A DNA stretch of 13,211 nt from Collinsella aerofaciens. GTDB taxonomy: Bacteria > Actinomycetota > Coriobacteriia > Coriobacteriales > Coriobacteriaceae. Position numbers and translations under genes: made by a program. The DNA lies in contig JAJWXI010000037.1 in assembly GCA_021641225.1 (NCBI GenBank), positions 1-13,211 on the forward strand, written 5' to 3'. This document shows, in pieces, positions 1-7,188 of the stretch. Under the pieces are notes generated by a model. The model saw only the letters and a list, made by a program, of their open reading frames with translations, ran no database searches and had not been told where the DNA came from. Position 1 is the first letter of the stretch. Every line of letters begins with the position of its first letter.

Positions 1-48
1 CACCCAAGGCACGTGCGTCCCACCACCACGACGACAAGTGGCGAAAAT

Positions 49-112
49 GGGACGGGCCCCAGATTGCCTATGCGCGCGCAAAAGCACGCCGCGGCAATCT
101 GGGGTCCGTCCC
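49..112 (-). terminator. Long hairpin downstream of xerD, probable terminator or REP-like palindrome
   Basis: Arms 49-68 and 93-112 pair over 20 bp with a single G-T wobble, around a 24-nt loop. Read on the minus strand, the hairpin is followed by ATTTTCGCC, a short T-run, and it starts about 34 bp after the xerD stop codon. It could therefore end the pyrG-xerD transcript. The arm length and the GGGGACGG-type sequence also resemble repetitive extragenic palindromes, so the terminator role is an inference. Confidence 0.55.
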
Positions 113-145
113 CAAATACCTATAGATATGCAGGCCAGCGATGTG

Positions 146-1087
146 TTAGCGATGTGCCAGCGGGTGCGCCGCCAGATAGACCTCGGTCAGTAGCGTACGA
201 TCGACATGCGTGTAGACCTGCGTGGTCGATATATCGGCATGTCCCAAGATCTCCTGTAGCACACGGAGGTCTGCACCGCCCGCAAGCATATGGGTGGCAA
301 AGGAGTGGCGCAGCGTATGGGGATGGAGTCCCACCAGCCCTACCTGGCGCCCGTAGCGCTCACAGATGGCATGGATGCCCTGGCGCGACAGACGGCGGCC
401 GTTCTTATTTAAAAAGACCGCCGAGGTCTCGATTCCGCGGGCATGGGCCGCCAAGCGAGAACGCCCCTCAGTTATATAGCGCGTCAGAGCTCGCGCCGCG
501 CTTCCCACCAACGGGGACAGGCGTTCCTTTGAGCCCTTACCGCGAACGAGCACAAAACCATCGTCGAGATGGATATCGCCCACATCGAGCCCCACCAACT
601 CGCTCACACGCAAACCGCATCCGTAGAGCACTTCCAAGATGGCATGGTCGCGCAAGCCCATCTCGCCCTCGGGGAAGTCTTGATCGAGCAGCGCCGAGAC
701 ATCCTCCACCGATAGATACTCCGGCAAACGCTCAGCCTTTTTAGGCAGGCGCAACGCCGCCGTTGGATTTTGGGCCACAGCCCCATCGCGCACCAAAAAG
801 GCATGCAGGCCCTTCACGGCCGCAAGCGCACGCTCCACCGAGGCATCGGAATAGCCCCCATCGCGACGGTCGGCGACAAAGCCCTCCACGACCTGACGAG
901 TCACCTCATCAAAAGACATGATGCCCGCCCGCTCCAGATAGGCGCAGTACGTCGTCAGGTCACGGCGATAGGCCGCAATCGTGTTGCGCGCCAAACCCCG
1001 CTCGACCGCGAGGTAATCGAGATACTCCCCCGCCGCCACGGCGAGCGACGAGGGAGTAGCTTCGGTATGTTCTTTGTTCGCCGGCAC
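146..1087 (-). CDS. xerD: Tyrosine recombinase, XerD-like
   Basis: Site-specific tyrosine recombinase of 313 aa, the usual size for XerC/XerD, which resolve chromosome dimers at dif during cell division. An N-terminal SAM-like core-binding domain covers roughly residues 14-105 and the catalytic domain about 125-305. The full catalytic set is visible: Arg160 (YGCGLR), Lys184 (RGKGSK), His257 and Arg260 (HPHTLRH), His283 (LGHADI) and Tyr292 (QVYTHV). The start chosen is a GTG two bases after the pyrG stop. The frame stays open upstream, but that part lies inside pyrG and has no family resemblance. AAGG lies directly before the GTG and GGA about ten bases before it, so the ribosome binding site is poor and translational coupling to pyrG is likely. 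XerC and XerD are hard to tell apart by eye; linkage to pyrG suggests the XerD type. Confidence 0.85.
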   Translation of the reverse strand: MPANKEHTEATPSSLAVAAGEYLDYLAVERGLARNTIAAYRRDLTTYCAYLERAGIMSFDEVTRQVVEGFVADRRDGGYSDASVERALAAVKGLHAFLVRDGAVAQNPTAALRLPKKAERLPEYLSVEDVSALLDQDFPEGEMGLRDHAILEVLYGCGLRVSELVGLDVGDIHLDDGFVLVRGKGSKERLSPLVGSAARALTRYITEGRSRLAAHARGIETSAVFLNKNGRRLSRQGIHAICERYGRQVGLVGLHPHTLRHSFATHMLAGGADLRVLQEILGHADISTTQVYTHVDRTLLTEVYLAAHPLAHR

Positions 1088-1089
1088 CC

Positions 1090-2751
1090 TTAGTCCGTAG
1101 CGAGGTTCATGGGCGTCACCTGCAGGCGATCGACACCCTCGTGCTGACCGATCGAGGCACGCACGAACTCTCGGAACAGCGGCTGCGGGTTGGTCGGACG
1201 GCTCTTGAACTCGGGGTGAGCCTGGGTTGCCACATACCACGGATGCACGTCGCGCGGCAGCTCGACCATCTCGACCAGGCGCTCGTCGGGCGAGAGGCCA
1301 GAGATAACCAAGCCGGCGTCCTCGAGCTGGTCGCGGAAGGCGTTGTTAAACTCAAAGCGGTGACGGTGACGCTCGTAGACAAGATCCTCGCCATATGCCT
1401 CGCGAGCGAGGGTATCGGCGGCGAGCTTGCACGGATAGGCGCCCAGACGCATGGTGCCGCCCTTCTCGGTCACATCCTCCTGCGAGCTCATCAGATCGAT
1501 GACGCTAAACGGACCGTCCGGGTCGAACTCGGAGGAGCTGGCGCCGGCAAGGCCGACGACGTTGCGGGCGAACTCGCACACGGCCACCTGCATACCCAGG
1601 CAAATGCCCAGATACGGAATCTTGTGCTCGCGGGCAAACTCGGCCGCGAGGATCTTGCCCTCCAGGGCGCGCTTGCCAAAGCCGCCGGGGACCAGGATGC
1701 CCGAGGCGTCGCCCAGAACTTCGGAGACATTCTGCTCGTCGAGGCTCTCGCCGTCGACCAGCTGGACGTCCACATGGCGATCGTAGAAGACGCCCGCATG
1801 GTGCAGGGCCTCGATAACCGACAGGTACGCATCGGGCAGCTGCGTGTACTTGCCAACGACGGCGATCTTCACCTTGTCGGCGTGATGGTTGGCGTGATTC
1901 TGTTTGCGCAGGAACTCGTTCCATTCGCTCATGTCGCGCTCACGCGGGTCCAGACCCAGGCGCTCGCAAATGCGCAGGTCAAAGTCCTGCTCGGCAAGCA
2001 GCTGCGGAACATCGTAAATGCTCGCGCAGTCCTCGTTGGTAAAGACGCAATCGGTGTCGACGTCACAGAAGCTTGCGATCTTTCCGCGGATAGCGTCATC
2101 GATATGGTGGTCGGAGCGCAACACGATGATATCGGGCTGGATGCCAAAGCTGCGGAGCTCCTTGACGGAATGCTGCGTGGGCTTGGTCTTGACCTCGTGG
2201 GCGGCGGCGATATAGGGAACGAGCGACACGTGGATGTAGCAGACGTTCTCGGGGCCGGCCTCCTTGCGGTACTGACGAATGGCCTCGACAAACGGTTGGG
2301 ACTCGATGTCGCCGATCGTGCCGCCCAGCTCGGTGATGACTACATCGGAGCCGGTCTGCTCCTCGATGCGGCGGAACTTATCCTTAATGGCATTGGTGAC
2401 GTGAGGAATCACCTGCACGGTACCGCCCAAAAAGTCGCCGCGACGCTCGCGGGCGATGAGGCTTTTGTAGATGGCACCGGTCGTAAAGTTGGAATCGCGG
2501 GTCAGGTTCTCATCAATAAAGCGCTCGTAATGACCCAGGTCCAGGTCGGACTCGTAACCATCCTCGGTTACAAAGACCTCACCATGCTGGAACGGGCTCA
2601 TGGTACCGGGGTCGACGTTCAGATACGGGTCAGCCTTCTGCATCGTTACTTTGTAGCCACGCGACTTGAGCAGACGGCCCAGCGAGGCCGCGGTGATACC
2701 CTTGCCCAGGGACGAAACCACGCCACCGGTTACGAACACATGCTTGGTCAT
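1090..2751 (-). CDS. pyrG: CTP synthase
   Basis: CTP synthase, 553 aa, full length for the family. It aminates UTP to CTP with ATP and glutamine, the last step of de novo pyrimidine nucleotide synthesis, in the cytoplasm. The N-terminal synthetase domain (about 1-270) shows the GGVVSSLGKG nucleotide loop at 9-18 with Lys17, the DLDLGHYERF segment with Asp71, and Glu141 in TELGGTIGDIE, matching the Mg-ATP ligands of the family. The C-terminal class I glutamine amidotransferase domain (about 295-540) has the nucleophile Cys384 in GICLGMQ and the His512/Glu514 pair in AHPEF. The ATG is preceded by a modest AGG site about nine bases upstream. xerD follows after 2 nt, so the two form an operon. 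No truncation or missing residue was seen. Confidence 0.98.
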   Translation of the reverse strand: MTKHVFVTGGVVSSLGKGITAASLGRLLKSRGYKVTMQKADPYLNVDPGTMSPFQHGEVFVTEDGYESDLDLGHYERFIDENLTRDSNFTTGAIYKSLIARERRGDFLGGTVQVIPHVTNAIKDKFRRIEEQTGSDVVITELGGTIGDIESQPFVEAIRQYRKEAGPENVCYIHVSLVPYIAAAHEVKTKPTQHSVKELRSFGIQPDIIVLRSDHHIDDAIRGKIASFCDVDTDCVFTNEDCASIYDVPQLLAEQDFDLRICERLGLDPRERDMSEWNEFLRKQNHANHHADKVKIAVVGKYTQLPDAYLSVIEALHHAGVFYDRHVDVQLVDGESLDEQNVSEVLGDASGILVPGGFGKRALEGKILAAEFAREHKIPYLGICLGMQVAVCEFARNVVGLAGASSSEFDPDGPFSVIDLMSSQEDVTEKGGTMRLGAYPCKLAADTLAREAYGEDLVYERHRHRFEFNNAFRDQLEDAGLVISGLSPDERLVEMVELPRDVHPWYVATQAHPEFKSRPTNPQPLFREFVRASIGQHEGVDRLQVTPMNLATD

Positions 2752-2809
2752 ATTGAGTTACCTGCGCTTCCCGTAGAAGTTGTTTATCCACATCTTACGG
2801 GTCTTCATT

Positions 2810-2838
2810 GTAATACTCGCGCCGCGGACCGTCCGCAA
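2810..2838 (-). promoter_or_regulatory. Candidate pyrG promoter with a palindrome in the spacer
   Basis: On the minus strand, TTGCGG (2833-2838) and TATTAC (2810-2815) are separated by 17 bp, giving a transcript start about 52 bases before the pyrG ATG. The spacer region contains a 13-bp palindrome, GCGGAC-C-GTCCGC (2824-2836), that reaches into the -35 hexamer. This position would suit a repressor site. Both the promoter and the operator are inferred from pattern alone. Confidence 0.4.
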
Positions 2839-2870
2839 TTTTTCTCGCGTGCGATTGCATTTCTCAATCT

Positions 2871-2904
2871 TGAAACAAAACGCCGCCCGGTTTCCCAGGC
2901 GGCG
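2871..2904 (-). terminator. Rho-independent terminator of the winged-helix gene
   Basis: Arms CGCCGCC (2881-2887) and GGCGGCG (2898-2904) form a 7-bp GC-only stem with a 10-nt loop. On the minus strand it is followed by TTTTGTTT. It starts about 25 bp after the stop codon of the regulator gene and separates that gene from the pyrG promoter. Confidence 0.85.
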
Positions 2905-2929
2905 TCACTATGGCAAGGGTTACATGCTG

Positions 2930-3268
2930 CTATCGATCAGCAACCTCGTCCTCAAGCATTTCTTGAACGAGCATGCCGGTACGAACGCCCTCAAGATACC
3001 ACTCGCCACGTTCGGTGAGGCAAATGCCATTTGCAAGCTGACCGCCGTCGTCGCTATAACGCGAGACGACATCAATCATGCCTTCGGAATCCAAGCGATC
3101 GATTGCGGCGCGGGCACGATACGGCGAAACCCCCACGCGCTCGGCAAGCGTTTTGCGCGAGAAACCATACGGCCCGCCATTGTCTTCGGTTTGCTGGTCG
3201 ATCTCCATCAACACCAGCACCTCGACACGCTTCATATCGTTGACACTCGCACGACCCTTGCCCGCCAT
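2930..3268 (-). CDS. Small winged helix-turn-helix protein, putative transcriptional regulator
   Basis: A 112-aa protein whose middle part reads as a winged helix-turn-helix DNA-binding domain. Helix-turn-helix lies at about 38-63 (SRKTLAERVGVSPY, then RARAAIDRLDSEGMI), and the wing at about 64-92 ends in GICLTERGEWYL, a pattern common in MarR/PadR-like and replication-initiator-like winged helices. The start is set by a strong GAGGAGG site seven bases before the ATG at 3268; an upstream ATG at 3322 in the same frame has no comparable site. It is a single-gene unit, with its own terminator and about 190 bp of non-coding DNA before it. Target, ligand and exact family are not recognised. The acidic C-terminus (QEMLEDEVADR) has no visible ligand-binding domain. 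Confidence 0.75.
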   Translation of the reverse strand: MAGKGRASVNDMKRVEVLVLMEIDQQTEDNGGPYGFSRKTLAERVGVSPYRARAAIDRLDSEGMIDVVSRYSDDGGQLANGICLTERGEWYLEGVRTGMLVQEMLEDEVADR

Positions 3269-3457
3269 GGCAGCCTCCTCAAACCGAGCACGAGCATCTA
3301 ACGCGCCGTGCGCGACCGACACACCTCACGATGGCAGGTAATATCCATCATGCGGCATCCCGCTAAGGATGAAACAGTTACGGTTATTGTATACCGCTCA
3401 AATTGTTTCTAGGCAGGTAAACAGCTATTTTTCGCCGAAATAGGCGCTTTATTGATC

Positions 3458-3490
3458 AAAAAGCCGTACCGGGCGCTAACCCGATACGGC
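3458..3490 (-). terminator. Strong intrinsic terminator of the DUF1846 gene
   Basis: Arms 3463-3473 and 3480-3490 form an 11-bp stem with one T-G wobble and a 6-nt loop. On the minus strand it is followed by TTTTTGATC. It lies about 35 bp past the stop codon of the DUF1846 gene. The remaining DNA up to the regulator gene (3323-3457) shows no further gene. A weak TATACAAT element there on the minus strand may belong to the regulator promoter. Confidence 0.9.
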
Positions 3491-3524
3491 CAAAATGCAA
3501 TGCAATTACCGCGGTGCTTCAAAC

Positions 3525-5006
3525 TTAGCGATGGAAGAAACCGCGGCGCTCAAACTTGGGCTCGCAGCACACGTTGATGCCCAACTTGCGCAGTACCGTC
3601 TCGTCCGTCGGCGAGATAATCACGCTAAAGAAGGCATCGCAACCGCGCAGCTGCTCCAGGCCCGAAAGGACGCGAGCGGCCGTCTCACTCGTGGCCGAGG
3701 TGATCGACAGCGCCATAAGCGTCTCGTCGGTGTGGAGGCGCGGGTTTTTGCTGCCCAGGAAATGCGTCTTGAGCTTGCTGATGGGCTCGATCGCCTCATC
3801 GCTAATGACCTCGAGCTCAAGGTCGACGCCCGAGACATGCTTGAGGGCGTTCATAATGAGCGAACTTGCGGCGCCCAGGCGCGTGGAGGTCTTACCGGTC
3901 ACCACGGAGCCATCGGGCATGACCATGGCACCCACGGGACCACCCGTCAGCTGCTCCCTAGTGAGGGCCGCCGAGCGCGCCGGTGAGTAGTTCTTATCGA
4001 TGCCGGCTTTCTTCATAATAATCTTGAGACGATCGACTTGCTCATCGCCCACGCCGGTACGGCGCACATTTTCGACCGCGGTAAAGTAGCGGCGAACGAT
4101 CTCCATCTTGGAAGCGTCGCGGCAGGCATCGTCATCGGTGATGGCAAAGCCGACCATATTGACGCCCATGTCCGTAGGGCTCTGGTAGGGGCTCTTGCCC
4201 AGGATCTTTTCCATCAGGGCACGGACTACCGGGAAGGCCTCGACGTCGCGATTGTAGTTGACCGTGGTCTTGTTGTAGGCCTCCAGGTGGAAGGAGTCGA
4301 TGATGTTGGCGTCATCGAGGTCTGCCGTGGCGGCCTCGTAGGCAATATTGACCGGATGCGTAAGAGGCAGATTCCAAACCGGGAAGGTCTCGAATTTGGC
4401 ATAGCCGGCGGCCGTGCCATGCTTGTGCTCGTGATAGAGCTGAGACAGGCAGGTGGCAAGCTTGCCCGAGCCGGGGCCGGGGGCGGTGACCACGACGAGC
4501 GGACGGGTGGTCTCGACGAACTCGTTCTTGCCATAGCCGTCGTCGGACACGATCAGATCGACATCGTGCGGATACCCCTCGATGGGATAGTGCAGCTTGG
4601 CGGGAATACCGAGCGCGTTCAGGCGGTTGCGGAACACATCGGCAGCGGGCTGGCCGGCGTACTGGGTGATGACCACAGCCGCGACGGCAAAGCCGTTACC
4701 GCGGAACAGGTCAACCAGGCGCAGCACATCCTCGTCATAGGTAATGCCAAGGTCACCACGAGCCTTGTTTTTCTCGATGTGGTTCGCGTTGATCGCGATG
4801 ATAACCTCGACATCGTCGGCTATGCTCTTGAGCATGCGAAACTTGCTGTCCGGCTCAAAACCCGGCAGCACGCGGCTCGCGTGATAGTCGTCAAACAGCT
4901 TGCCGCCAAACTCCAAATACAGCTTGCCGCCAAACTGCGAGATGCGCTCCTTAATATGAGCGGCCTGCAGCTCGATATACTTCGCGTTGTCGAAACCCTG
5001 GCGCAT
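3525..5006 (-). CDS. UPF0371/DUF1846 family protein, function unknown
   Basis: A 493-aa protein matching the DUF1846 (UPF0371) family, soluble proteins of about 490-500 aa with solved structures but no settled function. Recognisable blocks are the N-terminal GFDNAKY at 4-10, GGKLYLEFGGKLFDDYHASR at 26-45, HIEKNKARGD around 76-85, and a P-loop-like APGPGSGK at 175-182 that suggests phosphate or nucleotide binding. It has no signal peptide or membrane segment. The start at 5006 is preferred over an in-frame ATG at 5030, because GGGAG lies six bases upstream, the family normally begins close to this Met, and the upstream ATG has no ribosome binding site. The gene is monocistronic, with its own -10 element and terminator. 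Assignment is by remembered family sequence, not by search. Confidence 0.88.
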   Translation of the reverse strand: MRQGFDNAKYIELQAAHIKERISQFGGKLYLEFGGKLFDDYHASRVLPGFEPDSKFRMLKSIADDVEVIIAINANHIEKNKARGDLGITYDEDVLRLVDLFRGNGFAVAAVVITQYAGQPAADVFRNRLNALGIPAKLHYPIEGYPHDVDLIVSDDGYGKNEFVETTRPLVVVTAPGPGSGKLATCLSQLYHEHKHGTAAGYAKFETFPVWNLPLTHPVNIAYEAATADLDDANIIDSFHLEAYNKTTVNYNRDVEAFPVVRALMEKILGKSPYQSPTDMGVNMVGFAITDDDACRDASKMEIVRRYFTAVENVRRTGVGDEQVDRLKIIMKKAGIDKNYSPARSAALTREQLTGGPVGAMVMPDGSVVTGKTSTRLGAASSLIMNALKHVSGVDLELEVISDEAIEPISKLKTHFLGSKNPRLHTDETLMALSITSATSETAARVLSGLEQLRGCDAFFSVIISPTDETVLRKLGINVCCEPKFERRGFFHR

Positions 5007-5045
5007 GTATGGCTCCCGTCCCGTTTCCATTTAATGTCTTAGGCG

Positions 5046-5051
5046 ATTATA
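5046..5051 (-). promoter_or_regulatory. Probable -10 element of the DUF1846 gene
   Basis: A perfect TATAAT on the minus strand, 40 bp upstream of the chosen start codon, would begin the transcript near 5040 and give a leader of about 33 nt. No good -35 hexamer is seen at 16-18 bp, so the promoter may be weak or activated. Confidence 0.5.
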
Positions 5052-5089
5052 ACGGAGCAGACCCTCCCCGATGCCCAGGCCATCAACAG

Positions 5090-5283
5090 GCACCAACCAA
5101 ACACGCCCGCCGCAACCACCGGGGATCCAGGATAGCTAATTTGAAGCAGGAACCAAGTCGCTCCGCACCAACAATGGAAACGTCACAGGCAGAGCCAAAG
5201 TCAACGAACGGGCACCAGGGCGAGCAAGCTGCCCCCTGCACCAACAATGGCAGCGCCGCAGGTTGAGCATAAGTCAGCGAGCG
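5090..5283. repeat. Degenerate intergenic repeat, period about 74 bp
   Basis: The 13-mer GCACCAACAATGG occurs at 5165-5177 and 5238-5250, 73 bp apart. A decayed version, GCACCAACCAA, begins at 5090, 75 bp before the first. The two full copies can be aligned without gaps for about 46 bp (5165-5210 against 5238-5283) with roughly 36 matches. The last copy runs straight into the left arm of the following palindrome. Open frames through this stretch have no ribosome binding site and no familiar protein pattern, so it is taken as non-coding. Origin and role are not recognised. Confidence 0.55.
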
Positions 5284-5380
5284 CCGCCCAGAACGTACAA
5301 GTTGGCATGAAAAAGGCAAGGCATAGACCTTTTGGTCATGCCTTGCCTTTTGAATGACAAATTGTCGTTCTGGGCGGCGC
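5281..5380. repeat. 100-bp imperfect palindrome with terminator-like core
   Basis: Outer arms 5281-5295 and 5366-5380 are perfect 15-bp inverted repeats. Next come 12-nt segments (5297-5308 and 5354-5365) that pair at 10 of 12 positions. The core arms 5311-5324 and 5338-5351 are a perfect 14-bp inverted repeat, continued by GACC/GGTC around a TTTT loop with one bulged A. The core carries A-runs and T-runs on both sides, so it could terminate transcription in either direction, including that of the transporter gene. The length of the outer arms exceeds what a terminator needs and resembles a small non-coding palindromic element. No clear target-site duplication was found. Confidence 0.7.
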
Positions 5381-5394
5381 GCAGCGTCGACCGG

Positions 5395-5561
5395 TTCCGG
5401 CGTTTGGTAAAACGCCGGAACACAAGAGCGCCCCCTCCCGCGCACGGAACGGGAGGGGGCTAAAGGTAGGAGTCTACCGGTGGGTTGACCCCACCGGACA
5501 GACGATGACCAGGTGATCCTTTACAGGATCGTCAAGGTTTCCGTGGGGTACCCGTGGGGTA
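5395..5561. repeat. Cluster of hairpins and a tandem repeat after the transporter gene
   Basis: Four separate inverted repeats lie in a row: 5395-5405 with 5410-5420 (11 bp, loop GGTA), 5430-5440 with 5450-5460 (11 bp, very GC-rich), 5477-5484 with 5490-5497 (8 bp) and 5515-5520 with 5525-5530 (6 bp). A tandem pair of CCGTGGGGTA sits at 5541-5550 and 5552-5561, directly after the transporter stop. None has a good T-run, so they are not classic terminators. They could form a structured 3' untranslated region of the transporter mRNA. Confidence 0.55.
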
Positions 5562-5562
5562 C

Positions 5563-7041
5563 TTAGATCAACACGCAGGCGACGGTCAGGATGATGGCGC
5601 AGACGACGGAGAGCGCGACGATGAGCTTAAGGGCAAACTTGAGCCAGGTCGTCCACTCGATCTTGGCCAGGGCGAGACCGCCCATGATGGCGCCGGAGGT
5701 CGGGGTGAACAGGTTCACGACACCGATGGCGGCGGAGAAGATCATGACCATGACCTCAGGCGAGAAGCCGAGCTTAACAGCCAGCGGTCCCATGATGGGC
5801 ATGGAGACGGTAGCCATACCAGAGGTCGAGGGGATCAGGAAGGACAGGCCGAAGTAGACCAGGAAGCTCATGGGAGCGAAGATCACGCCGGACAGGCCAG
5901 CCAGAGCATTGGCGGCAGCGTCGAGGACGTAGACGTCGAGGCCGGTGTTAGCCATGAGGACGGAGATACCACGGGCGAGGGCGATGACGAGAACAACGGA
6001 CATCATGTCGGCAGCGCCGGTGATGAAGGTGTTGACGATCTGCTTCTCGGACAGGCCACCGATGATACCGATCAGGATAGCCATGAGGAAGAACCAGGTG
6101 GAAGCCTCGTCGAAGTACCACTGACCAATGGGCAGGCCGGTGATCAGGGCAGACCAGCCCTGGACGACGGTGTTACCGTCGGCATCGTAGACAGCGCCAG
6201 CGTCAAAGAAGTTGGCGACGCCCTCGTTGAGGTCTGCCAGCGGGATGAAGCCGACGATCATGACGACGAAGGTGAAGGCGAAGGCAATCAGAACACCCTT
6301 CTGACGACCGGTGAGCTTGACCTCCTTGTGAACCTCGGAAGCAGCCTTACCGTGAGCCTCTTCGGCGTCCTTAAGCTCCTGCATCGACAGGATGGTGGAA
6401 CCCTTATCAGCCTTGACCTTCTTGGCATAGTTCATCACGAAGACGATGGACATGGCGGTGGTAACAATCCACAGGACGGCACCGAGGCCGATGATGATGG
6501 ACTGATTCACGGCAATGTCAACGCCGGTCAGAGCGTCGACGGCAGCGCCGACGGCGAACGGGTTAACCGTGGAGCCGAGGCAGCCGCAGCCAGCGCCGAG
6601 CAGGACGGTAGCGGCGCCGACCATAGGGTCGAAGCCAGCGGCCATCATGGTAGCAGCGAGCAGGGCGTAGAAGGGAACGGTCTCCTCGCACATACCATAG
6701 GTGGTACCACCGAGGGAGAAGATGAGCATCAGCACGGGAATGAGCATGATCTCGTTGCCCTTAAGCTTCTGCACCAGGACGGCGATGCCGTTGTCCAGGG
6801 CGCCGGTCTCGGTCATCATGCCGAGGAAGCCGCCCAGGATCATAACGAAGAGGCAGACGGGCAGAGCGTCAGCGAAGCCCAGGATCGGGGCGGTGCAGAA
6901 ATCGCTCAGACGGGCGGCAGTAACCGCGCCGCCGGACGTGCCGGAGACGATAACGGTAATCACTGCGACAATTGCCAGCAGAGCAAGAAGAATGGTGAAC
7001 GATGAAGGCATACCGCGCTTTTTCTTAGCGGTCTCAGTCAT
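5563..7041 (-). CDS. arcD: DcuC/YfcC-family carrier, probable arginine/ornithine antiporter
   Basis: Integral membrane protein of 492 aa with about a dozen hydrophobic segments, split by a charged cytoplasmic-type loop at about 205-250. Signature segments are GGTTYGMCEET at 111-121, GCGCLGSTVNPFAVG at 151-165, STSGMA at 405-410 and NLFTPTSGAIMGG at 443-455, typical of the C4-dicarboxylate anaerobic carrier (YfcC) family. Some members of this family serve as the arginine/ornithine exchanger ArcD in ADI operons. Position downstream of arcB supports that role; another amino acid or peptide-derived substrate is possible. The ATG at 7041 is chosen because AAGGGGGG lies nine bases upstream; in-frame ATGs at 7050 and 7068 overlap or precede that site. 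An intrinsic terminator lies between arcB and this gene, so expression needs read-through or a local promoter. Confidence 0.85.
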   Translation of the reverse strand: MTETAKKKRGMPSSFTILLALLAIVAVITVIVSGTSGGAVTAARLSDFCTAPILGFADALPVCLFVMILGGFLGMMTETGALDNGIAVLVQKLKGNEIMLIPVLMLIFSLGGTTYGMCEETVPFYALLAATMMAAGFDPMVGAATVLLGAGCGCLGSTVNPFAVGAAVDALTGVDIAVNQSIIIGLGAVLWIVTTAMSIVFVMNYAKKVKADKGSTILSMQELKDAEEAHGKAASEVHKEVKLTGRQKGVLIAFAFTFVVMIVGFIPLADLNEGVANFFDAGAVYDADGNTVVQGWSALITGLPIGQWYFDEASTWFFLMAILIGIIGGLSEKQIVNTFITGAADMMSVVLVIALARGISVLMANTGLDVYVLDAAANALAGLSGVIFAPMSFLVYFGLSFLIPSTSGMATVSMPIMGPLAVKLGFSPEVMVMIFSAAIGVVNLFTPTSGAIMGGLALAKIEWTTWLKFALKLIVALSVVCAIILTVACVLI

Positions 7042-7134
7042 AGTTCTCATCCCCCCTTCATAAATCATTTACTGATCTCGCCCGAAGCGGCTCTTCCGTG
7101 CCGTGCCTGCCGCTTGATGCGAGATTATTACCAG

Positions 7135-7173
7135 ATAAAACCGCTCGGGGTGTGCAGCAATACACCCCGAGCG
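7135..7173 (-). terminator. Intrinsic terminator after arcB
   Basis: Arms 7142-7153 and 7162-7173 form a perfect 12-bp GC-rich stem with an 8-nt loop. On the minus strand it is followed by GTTTTATC. It begins about 15 bp after the arcB stop. It should end most arcA-arcB transcripts ahead of the transporter gene, making read-through a likely control point for transporter dose. Confidence 0.85.
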
Positions 7174-7188
7174 AGATGCTAGATGCTC

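Noticed and set aside
1088..1240. N-terminal extension of the xerD frame into pyrG
   Set aside because: The extra 51 residues overlap pyrG, are Arg/Pro/Gly-rich and do not look like the start of a Xer protein. A GTG at 1087 gives the normal length.
1141..3018. Plus-strand open frame of about 625 codons opposite pyrG
   Set aside because: Antisense shadow of pyrG, with no family motif and no ribosome binding site; it continues through the terminator and into the regulator gene.
3371..3412. CGGT-8 bp-ACCG dyad and TATACAAT near the regulator gene as an autoregulatory promoter
   Set aside because: The half-sites are only 4 bp and no -35 is seen at proper spacing, so it is too weak to list as a feature.
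5281..5380. Palindrome as an insertion sequence remnant with target-site duplication
   Set aside because: There is no transposase fragment inside, and flanking CAGCG motifs are not at equal distances from the arms, so a target-site duplication is not supported.
5083..5445. Minus-strand open frame of 120 codons across the repeat and palindrome region
   Set aside because: It crosses the repeat and the hairpins, has no ribosome binding site and no familiar protein pattern; non-coding is the better reading.
5554..7005. Plus-strand open frame opposite the transporter
   Set aside because: Translation is almost wholly Asp/Gly/His/Glu-rich, the mirror of hydrophobic codons on the other strand; no domain is visible.
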